From positions 1 through 60,390 of the forward strand of contig NZ_FNID01000021.1 of the NCBI RefSeq assembly GCF_900103835.1: DNA of 60,390 nt. The letters are read 5' to 3'. The position numbers and the translations under genes are program-made. Position 1 is the first letter of the stretch; each line of letters starts with the position of its first letter. The notes below the pieces were generated by a model. That model worked only from the letters and a program-made list of their open reading frames with translations, was not told the origin of the DNA and did no database searches. Source of the DNA: Acetanaerobacterium elongatum (GTDB lineage: Bacteria > Bacillota > Clostridia > Oscillospirales > Ruminococcaceae). Positions 53,934-60,390 of the stretch are shown here, piece by piece.

Positions 53934-56900
53934 CTATTGTACGGTCACTCCTGTATAGTAATGCTGCAGTATCTGGTCATAGGTCCAGCCCTCGTTGCGG
54001 GCGTAACCATCGGCGCCCATCTGGCTCATACCCACGCCGTGGCCGTAGCCATAGGTGGTAAAGCTGAAGCTGGTACCGTCACAGGTAACATCAAACTTGG
54101 TGGAACGCAGGTCAAACACGCCGCCGTTCACCAGTACCTTCTCGCGCAGGGTTCTTGCATCGGTAGATATCCCGCCGATATCCAGGTCGTCATTGTAGCC
54201 GCCGCTGGTGTAGCTGAGCACCTGGAACCAGGAGGATGGGTCCCCCTGCGGCTCGCGGTTGAAATAGGAAAGCAGCTTGCCTCTTACATAATCAACAGTA
54301 AGTGTTTTGGTTCGCTCATAACCGGAGGCATTGCTGTCATACGGGCTGTCAACACTCACCAGATGTGAGCTGTAACCGCCCCAGACATCCTGTGAGGAGT
54401 TTGTTTTCCCCGCCGCAATAGCAAAATAGGGGGTGTAGGCGATAGAGCCGTTGACATATACCAGCTTATCCACTACCTCTTTTACGGCGTTCTTAATCTT
54501 CGTGGTTGGGGTGCGCATACCCACATAGGCTTTACTGCCCTTCTGCATATAATACCTTATAAAGCTGTGGGCTGCCACCGTTTGCGCCTTGATGGCCTCG
54601 GTGGCAATGGTGTCATTCATTTCGTTTGCCACCACCTGGCACAGGATGGTATACGCATCGTTGGTAATTGTGTTTCCGCCAGAAACAACGGTAAGCTGTT
54701 CGGTGGATACACCCAGCGCACTGGAGGTCTCTTTATCGGCCTCACTGCTGGTACGGGAAGAAGTCGTCTGATTGTTTGGAGTGCTGACAGCGGAAGGCTC
54801 CGCGTCGACGCTTGAATCGGATTGTTTGGAGGAGCTGGATTGCTTGGAGGAGCTCTCCTCAGAAGATGACGCTTTAGAAGAGCTGGATTCCTTGGAAGAG
54901 CTCAACTCCTCGGAGGAGCTTGCCTGTTCGGAGGAGGATTCCCTCTGTGAGCTTGCTTCCTCGCTGGAGGCCTGAGAATCGGTAACACTCGTGCCGTCAT
55001 CGGGCTGGGAAACCAGCGGCGGGGGGGTCTCGCCGTTTTGCATCTCGCTGCCTGTGCCCAATACCGGAAGCTCCGGCTTGGTGCCGCCGAACAGGGTATA
55101 CCAGATATCGGGGTAGAGCGGCTGCGGGTTTTTACCGGCCTTGGAAACATCCACGGTGCTGTTTTCACCGTCGCGTACCTTACGCGCAACAATGACAAAA
55201 CGTGCCTCGTCAAACTCATAGGTACAGGTGGAAAGGGTTAAGAAGCTGTCGCCTTTCTTGATATCCACCGGCGTATTGATAATGGAACGCGCCTTAACCT
55301 GCGCGATAAAATCGTCGGTTTCCTGCTGGGTTTTGGGGTTGATAAACGAGGTGTAATAGAATACCTCGCCATGCGCGGGGTTTACGTTGGTAATAAACGC
55401 GCTGACAATCTTGTATTCGCCCTTGCCGTATACCGTATTAAAGGTGATGACCGGATGTTCTTTATAGAAATCAAGGTTCTTGTAGTTTACAAGCTGGCCA
55501 AACATCTGGCCATCCTTCATATTATGCCCGTACACCACAGTGTTGGTGCTCTTGCTCACCTTCACGCGATAATCAATAAAGGGGATGCCGTGGCGGTTGT
55601 GTGCCTTGGTAAAGTCGCGTCTGAGATAGTAGTCGTTGTCGCCTGCCTGCACCACAGGTGATTTCACCCCGGTGCCCGCAATCTCGATAAACGCCTTTAC
55701 GTCCTGATTCTTCGCATACAGTGCCGCAAAATCCTCTATGTAATCGGACGGGTACCCTTCCGGCGTACTGCCCGTGCCATACAGTGTATTTAAATCATCC
55801 AGCTGAACCTTGTTTAAATAGGCGCTGCCGTAGTAGTAGCCAATGTAGGATGCCGCTGCAATGAATATCACAGCCAGTACCAGCGAAAGAATTTTTAAAA
55901 ATACCTGCTTGCCGGTATCGCCCTTTACGGGGAACATATACTCCACAAAGCGCCTGAACAGCGGCTTTTTCTCACCCTTGGGCATCTTGCCCGGCCTGCC
56001 CTTTTGCCTTTCGAGCGTTTGTACAGGCTTTTCACTTAACAGCCCCGTTTCCTCGGTTTCATACTGCGCGCGGGCAGCCGCGGCGGCATGAACATAGCTT
56101 TTGGTGCTGCCTAAGGAGAAGGGCACCATCTCCGGCGGCAGGATGGGCAGGCTGTCTAAATACCGGCGCGCCATATCAAGTGCCGTAAGTGCCGCGATAT
56201 TGCGAATCGCTTCGCGGTTGTATTTCTGTGGGTTTAAGGTAAGGCGTTTTACCCAAACCCCCTTTTTGTCGCACATCGAAACATATACAAGCCCTACCGG
56301 CTTACCGTTGTTATCGCTGTTGGGGCCAGCCACACCCGTGATACCGATGCCGATATCGGCGTGGCCCTGTTCCATCACCCCTGCCGCCATTGCCACAGCG
56401 GTCTCTTCGCTTACCGAGGTAAACTGCTTGATGAGCTTTGGCGAAACCCCAAGCTTTTCTTCCTTTACACTGTCGGCATAGGCCGAAACCCCGAACTCGA
56501 ATACGGAGGACGAGCCCGAAACCTCTGTAATGCGTTCCGAAACAAGCCCACCGGTGCAGGATTCGGCAGTGGATATCTTCATGCCGCGGGTTTTAAGCTT
56601 ATTCACCACTACCTGTGCCATGCTCTCGCTCTCGTCGCCGTAGATATAAGCCCCCAGCGGCCCCGAGGCTACCACCTTCGCGGCGCTGTCCGCCACAGAA
56701 AGCGCCTTGAGCTTGGTTTCATCCACACAGAAAACGCGTATAAGCAGCTCTCCCCCGGTCTCGAGTACCGAAACGGAGGCGGGTATTGTTAAATGAACTG
56801 CCTGAAGCATCCGCTCGGCTTCTTCCCTTTCCAGCCCGAATGCCTTTAGGGTGTGTACAGCATATTCGCCGCCGGTGCCGCTTTTGATATAGGGGCAGAT

Positions 56901-57380
56901 AAACTGCATGAACATCGAGGCGTACTCATCGGCGTTATCAGGTAGCATGATGATGGCCTGCCCCTGCGATTCCAGCGAAAAGCCCGATAAAAAGCCCACG
57001 GTGTTCTGAAAAACCCGCGCCCCCTCCGGCACCAATGCCAGACGGATATCCTCCTCCACAAACTGTCTGCCCTGCTTTTCAAAGGCTTCTCTCAGGCGGA
57101 GCACGCTGGGGTTGTGGGGAAGCAGCGCTACATCCAGTGCGTCGCACAGGATCTCCTTTGCTAGCGGGCGGGTAAGGTCGGTCATACCGCCGACAATCAG
57201 GATGATATCGCAGTTATCAATGCCGTCTCCCACGGCATCCAGAAATCCGTCTGGGTCATCTATAGAAACGCCCGAATAGCTTGTTTCGATATTAAACACA
57301 CCAAGCTCATTAAGGATGAGCCGGATATTGCTTTCATCGCTGAAGCCGGCGGATTGTACAAATACTACCTTGGCCTTCAA
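53934..57380 (-). CDS. CinA - membrane anchor - class B sortase - SpoIID fusion protein
   Basis: One 1148-codon frame. Residues 1-170: degenerate CinA N-domain (the usual GGLGPTxDD reads GGMTDLTRP). About 245-410: CinA C-domain with TAESCTGG and GIGITGVAGPN. About 494-518: one membrane helix. About 555-740: class B sortase with His in VYGHNM (619), Cys in TLSTCTYEF (719) and Arg in DEARFVIV (727). 800-890: Ser/Glu/Lys-rich linker. 905-1146: SpoIID/LytB domain with AAHSF, LTVDYVRGKLL and GYGHGVGMSQMGADGYA. TTG start at 57380 with AAAGGGGGA before it. CinA would be cytoplasmic; sortase and SpoIID outside. Parts are normally separate genes. Confidence 0.85.
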   Translation of the reverse strand: MKAKVVFVQSAGFSDESNIRLILNELGVFNIETSYSGVSIDDPDGFLDAVGDGIDNCDIILIVGGMTDLTRPLAKEILCDALDVALLPHNPSVLRLREAFEKQGRQFVEEDIRLALVPEGARVFQNTVGFLSGFSLESQGQAIIMLPDNADEYASMFMQFICPYIKSGTGGEYAVHTLKAFGLEREEAERMLQAVHLTIPASVSVLETGGELLIRVFCVDETKLKALSVADSAAKVVASGPLGAYIYGDESESMAQVVVNKLKTRGMKISTAESCTGGLVSERITEVSGSSSVFEFGVSAYADSVKEEKLGVSPKLIKQFTSVSEETAVAMAAGVMEQGHADIGIGITGVAGPNSDNNGKPVGLVYVSMCDKKGVWVKRLTLNPQKYNREAIRNIAALTALDMARRYLDSLPILPPEMVPFSLGSTKSYVHAAAAARAQYETEETGLLSEKPVQTLERQKGRPGKMPKGEKKPLFRRFVEYMFPVKGDTGKQVFLKILSLVLAVIFIAAASYIGYYYGSAYLNKVQLDDLNTLYGTGSTPEGYPSDYIEDFAALYAKNQDVKAFIEIAGTGVKSPVVQAGDNDYYLRRDFTKAHNRHGIPFIDYRVKVSKSTNTVVYGHNMKDGQMFGQLVNYKNLDFYKEHPVITFNTVYGKGEYKIVSAFITNVNPAHGEVFYYTSFINPKTQQETDDFIAQVKARSIINTPVDIKKGDSFLTLSTCTYEFDEARFVIVARKVRDGENSTVDVSKAGKNPQPLYPDIWYTLFGGTKPELPVLGTGSEMQNGETPPPLVSQPDDGTSVTDSQASSEEASSQRESSSEQASSSEELSSSKESSSSKASSSEESSSKQSSSSKQSDSSVDAEPSAVSTPNNQTTSSRTSSEADKETSSALGVSTEQLTVVSGGNTITNDAYTILCQVVANEMNDTIATEAIKAQTVAAHSFIRYYMQKGSKAYVGMRTPTTKIKNAVKEVVDKLVYVNGSIAYTPYFAIAAGKTNSSQDVWGGYSSHLVSVDSPYDSNASGYERTKTLTVDYVRGKLLSYFNREPQGDPSSWFQVLSYTSGGYNDDLDIGGISTDARTLREKVLVNGGVFDLRSTKFDVTCDGTSFSFTTYGYGHGVGMSQMGADGYARNEGWTYDQILQHYYTGVTVQ

Positions 57381-57471
57381 AGCAGTTCCCCCTTTTATTT
57401 GAACCGTGCCAATCTGCGCGGTGCAAACTTGTATAGAACAGGCATCGCGTATTGAGAATAGTGGTGAAACG

Positions 57472-58644
57472 TCAACCCTCGATATCCTTGTGCTCGGCGC
57501 CGTCGATGGCACGCTGTATCAGCTCGCTCCAGTCAACGTGTTCCTCGGCCTTCAGCACAAAATCCAACCGTGGGCGGGTGCGTGGATGTTTGGGTGTAAA
57601 TACGGTGCAGCAATCCTCATAAGGAAGGATTGAGGTTTCAAAGGTATCAATTTTACGCGCAATGGTGACAATCTCTTCCTTGTCCATCCCTATCAGCGGG
57701 CGAAAAACCGGCATATCACACACCGCGTCGGTGCAGGCAATAGCGCCGATGGTCTGGCTGGCCACCTGCCCAAGGCTTTCGCCGGTAATCAAGGCGCCGC
57801 AGCCCGCTTCAGCTGCAAAATGTTCGGCAATGCGCATCATGAACCGACGCATGATAATGGTAAACAGGTCCTCGGGGCAGTCGTCCTTAATGCGCTCCTG
57901 CAGCTCGGTAAACGGCACTACAATAAAATGGATAGGCCCGCAGTAGGCCGCCATCTTCTTGAGCAGGTCCTCCACCTTCAGCCTCGCACGCTCGCTGGTG
58001 TAGGGCGGGCTTACAAAATGAACCGCCGTAAGGCTTAAGCCCCGCTTGCTCATCATGTAGCCAGCCACCGGGCTGTCGATTCCGCCCGAGATTAACAGCG
58101 CCGCTTTGCCGCTGGCGCCCACAGGTATCCCCCCTGCCCCCTGAACCTTGTTGGGGTGGATATAGGCGGCTGTTTCACGAATCTCTATGTTAATGATAAC
58201 ATCAGGGTTGTTCACGTCAACCTTTAAATTCTGGTATGCGTCCAGCAGCACCTCGCCCACCGCGGCACAGATCTGCGGCGAAACCATTGGGAAAGTTTTG
58301 TCCGAACGCTTGGCCTCAACCTTAAAGGTGTGCACATAGGGCAGAATTTCTTCAAAATATGTGATACTTTGCGCCTTAATCTGCTCCATATCTTTGGCAA
58401 CCACTCCGGCCTTGGAAAGCGCCGAAACGCCGAACACCGTTTTCAGGCGCTCCAGCACCTCGTTCATATCCACGCCTGTAGTTTCGGGTTTTACATAGAT
58501 GGTAGACTGCGCCCGCCACACCTTGAATACACCAAGGTCGTGCAGCCGCAGTCTTACATTCTTGATCAGCAGCTCTTCAAACACGCTGCGGTTTAAGCCC
58601 TTCAGCGCAATCTCGCCCAGCTTGAGCAGTATCACTTCATCCAT
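57472..58644 (-). CDS. thiI: tRNA 4-thiouridine synthase ThiI
   Basis: A 390-residue enzyme that thiolates tRNA position 8 and can feed thiamine thiazole synthesis. N-terminal ferredoxin-like and THUMP domains (about 1-165), then the PP-loop ATPase ALLISGGIDSPVAGYMMSKRG, and ALITGESLGQVASQTIGAI. It lacks the C-terminal rhodanese domain of E. coli ThiI, so it is the short Bacillus type that takes sulfur from a dedicated desulfurase. ATG at 58644 with AAAGG ten bases before it. It follows iscS, the expected sulfur donor, with a structured repeat in between. Confidence 0.95.
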   Translation of the reverse strand: MDEVILLKLGEIALKGLNRSVFEELLIKNVRLRLHDLGVFKVWRAQSTIYVKPETTGVDMNEVLERLKTVFGVSALSKAGVVAKDMEQIKAQSITYFEEILPYVHTFKVEAKRSDKTFPMVSPQICAAVGEVLLDAYQNLKVDVNNPDVIINIEIRETAAYIHPNKVQGAGGIPVGASGKAALLISGGIDSPVAGYMMSKRGLSLTAVHFVSPPYTSERARLKVEDLLKKMAAYCGPIHFIVVPFTELQERIKDDCPEDLFTIIMRRFMMRIAEHFAAEAGCGALITGESLGQVASQTIGAIACTDAVCDMPVFRPLIGMDKEEIVTIARKIDTFETSILPYEDCCTVFTPKHPRTRPRLDFVLKAEEHVDWSELIQRAIDGAEHKDIEG

Positions 58645-58654
58645 AGAATTTATG

Positions 58655-58810
58655 CCTTTCCGGCGCAAGCGCCCTACCCTATACAATATAAAATTGCGGT
58701 GCGGCTCTGCCGCAGGAGGAGTAATACTCCGACAGCAATTTTTCAATGCTTGAAAGATTTTGTCTTTCAAGCTATGCGGTGCGGCTCTGCCGCAGAAGGA
58801 GTAAGCAGTA
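58655..58810 (-). repeat. Structured intergenic repeat, copy 2 plus partial copy (iscS-thiI gap)
   Basis: A GGCGC/GCGCC hairpin (58658-58669), then AAATTGC (58691-58697)/GCAATTT (58735-58741) enclosing TGCGGC/GCCGCA and GGAG/CTCC stems, then GCTTGAAAG/CTTTCAAGC (58748-58772). A partial second TGCGG...GCCGCAGAAGGAGTAA unit lies at 58775-58808. About 50 of 54 bases in the first block match 1471-1524. Confidence 0.75.
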
Positions 58811-58822
58811 TTATCTATCCTG

Positions 58823-59956
58823 TTATGCCCTGCGAATGGACGCAATTCCCTCCGCAAGCGCATCCACAAAGCTGTTGATATCCTCCGCCGTATTGTAACG
58901 GCACAGGCTTACACGCAGCGCGCTGTCAATACGCTCGGGCGATATACCCGCCGCTGCAAGCACATGGCTTTTTGCGCCTTGCGCGCAGGCCGAGCCACTT
59001 GAGACATAGATCCCGCGCTCCTCGAGAAAATGCATCATAATCTCGGAACGGATACCCGGAACCGACAGATTCAGGATGTAAGGCAGCGCGTTATCCGGCG
59101 AGTTGATTTCAACCCCCGAAACCGCGGCCAGCCTCTCTTTTAAAAGGGCATTCAGCTGCTTAATGCCCTGCGAAACCTCTATGGCATCCTTCTGGCAAAG
59201 CTTTATCGCCTCTCCAAAGCCAGCAATCAGTGCACACGCCTGAGTTCCGGGGCGCAGCCCGTTTTCCTGGTGGCCGCCGAAGGCACGCGGCGGCAGCTTT
59301 ATGCGTTTATTCACATAAAGCGCACCTACCCCCTTGGGTGCATGGATTTTATGGCCTGTAACGGTAACCATGTCTGTATAACCAAAGCCAAACCGAAGCG
59401 GAACCTTGCAGAAGGCTTGTACGGCATCACAATGAACAATCACATTCGGGTTTTTACGCTTAACCTCTTTGGCAATAGAAGCGGCATCCAGCACCGTACC
59501 AAGCTCGTTATTCACCGCCATGGCCGAAACCAGTATGGTGTTTTCATCCACCGCCTCTGCCATTGCCCGCGGGGTGATCTCGCCGTTAGAATCAGGTGAA
59601 ACCAGCACGACCTCGTAGCCCTGCCGTTCCAGCTCTTTAAGAGCTGCCAGCACTGAATCGTGCTCGATAGCCGTAGCCACAAGCCGTGCACCGGGCTTCC
59701 GCTGCAGGGCAACCGCCCCAAACAGCGCAATGTTGTTTGCTTCGGTACCGCCCGAGGTAAAATAAATTGTCTCTGAAGGTACATGCAGCTCTCCGGCTAC
59801 CGTTTCCCGCGCGGACTTTAGCACCAGCTCGGCCTCCAGCCCCTTGCGGTGAAGTGATGAAGGGTTACCGTATTTGTTTGTAAGCACATCATAGACAACC
59901 TGCGCAGCCTGAGGAAAAACCGCAGTGGTAGCGCTGTTATCAAGGTAGTTTTCCAT
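58823..59956 (-). CDS. Cysteine desulfurase, IscS/NifS type
   Basis: A 377-residue PLP enzyme taking sulfur from cysteine. N-terminus ENYLDNSATTAVFPQA, then NKYGNPSSLHRKGLEAE, PLP Lys in TVTGHKIHAPKGVGALY, and the mobile Cys loop SSGSACAQGAKSHVL. GGAGG lies four bases before the ATG at 59956, chosen over an ATG at 59971. Next to thiI, so it probably supplies sulfur for tRNA 4-thiouridine (NifZ-like role in B. subtilis), though a general Fe-S role is possible. Confidence 0.94.
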   Translation of the reverse strand: MENYLDNSATTAVFPQAAQVVYDVLTNKYGNPSSLHRKGLEAELVLKSARETVAGELHVPSETIYFTSGGTEANNIALFGAVALQRKPGARLVATAIEHDSVLAALKELERQGYEVVLVSPDSNGEITPRAMAEAVDENTILVSAMAVNNELGTVLDAASIAKEVKRKNPNVIVHCDAVQAFCKVPLRFGFGYTDMVTVTGHKIHAPKGVGALYVNKRIKLPPRAFGGHQENGLRPGTQACALIAGFGEAIKLCQKDAIEVSQGIKQLNALLKERLAAVSGVEINSPDNALPYILNLSVPGIRSEIMMHFLEERGIYVSSGSACAQGAKSHVLAAAGISPERIDSALRVSLCRYNTAEDINSFVDALAEGIASIRRA

Positions 59957-60363
59957 AATTCCTCCAAACAATGTCGCGGGAGCTTAAAAATGTCAAAGCC
60001 AATACCAAAAAAGAACTGCGTTTCGATGATAATAGACTTTTAGGAACCAATTATCCATATAAAAGACCATTCCTTTCTGCGAAAGGCACCAACAAGACAT
60101 GAAACGGAGTTGGTGCAACTCGCAGTCAAAATAAAACTCTGCTATACTTACCTCCGAGAGACGGTATACTACAGAGCACGTGGAGGTGAGTGGTGAAGCG
60201 GTTTGCCGCTATCTCGCATATAAATAAGTCGCCGGACGTTCGTTCAAGCACCAACAAGTAGGTTTTTTGAACCTGTAAACTAATCTTTGTAAAGACATTA
60301 CTCGTTTTTAGCAGAACGTTCAGTCAATGCCGTTCCTCAAATCAAATTGAAAAGAGGAACTCA
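59957..60363. other. Right-end non-coding stretch with a possible leader peptide
   Basis: Contains CACCAAC...GTTGGTG (about 60088-60116) and a second CACCAACAAG at 60249-60258. A plus frame of 22 codons (60193-60261, MKRFAAISHINKSPDVRSSTNK if GTG at 60193 is dropped for M) follows GGAGGTGAG and is followed by AGGTT-TTTTG-AACCT. It could be a leader peptide of the next gene. Otherwise nothing recognisable. Confidence 0.35.
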
Positions 60364-60390
60364 ATGGCAAAAACAGTAGAAATCGTTTAC
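60364..60390 (+). CDS. Start of an unidentified gene, cut by window end
   Basis: ATG at 60364 with AGAGGA five bases before it; nine codons visible, MAKTVEIVY. Too short to identify. Confidence 0.55.

Overview
The window looks like a chromosome segment of an anaerobic Firmicute of class Clostridia, probably near the Oscillospiraceae/Ruminococcaceae. Supporting signs are AGGAGG-type ribosome sites, consensus sigma-A promoters, a T-box in front of alaS, the comEC-holA-rnmV order, class-B sortase and SpoIID domains, a B. subtilis-type ThiI and an EFR1-type ferredoxin. Lineage is inferred from gene content only.

Layout. 1-370: truncated IS200/IS605 transposase and hairpins. 418-6460 and 7064-13050 (minus): two complete peptide ABC importers in different gene orders (A-B-C-D-F and B-C-D-F-A). 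Both are preceded by the same promoter/attenuator leader, and a PepQ-like peptidase gene (13100-14173) lies upstream of the second. 14496-17770 (plus): GPH sugar symporter and GH13 glucosidase. 17824-24808 (minus): EFR1 flavoprotein and its likely ArsR regulator, nitroreductase, GH36 alpha-galactosidase, and a DHHW/MBOAT acetylation pair. 24813-32707 (minus): housekeeping block rnmV, holA, comEC, phosphoribosyltransferase, HIT protein and T-box-controlled alaS. tRNA-Leu follows at 32812.

34210-41599 is a mobile element of about 7.4 kb that splits mntH (Nramp Mn transporter) exactly inside the codons of its DPGN motif; mntR lies just beyond. Joining the two mntH halves at a shared GGA restores the frame. 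The element carries a large serine recombinase and a four-gene operon: MFS transporter, Rex-like regulator and two tandem MutS-type ATPases. Two RNAs in that operon, one before the MFS gene and one before the MutS pair, match the fluoride (crcB-motif) riboswitch, each with its own terminator. I read this as a mobile fluoride-responsive island and consider it the most interesting system here.

42046-45354 (minus): mntR and an ABC-2 exporter whose second permease has an in-frame stop. 45540-45736: tRNA-Glu and tRNA-Met. 46000-49101: small genes, a YhfC-like protease, mgsA and a zinc-ribbon protein. 49247-53864: gap, a histidine-kinase-like protein without the usual H-box histidine, and pyrG. 53934-57380 is one 1148-codon frame joining CinA, a membrane anchor, class-B sortase and SpoIID. 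thiI and iscS follow. A family of structured intergenic repeats sits in the opp operon and upstream of thiI.
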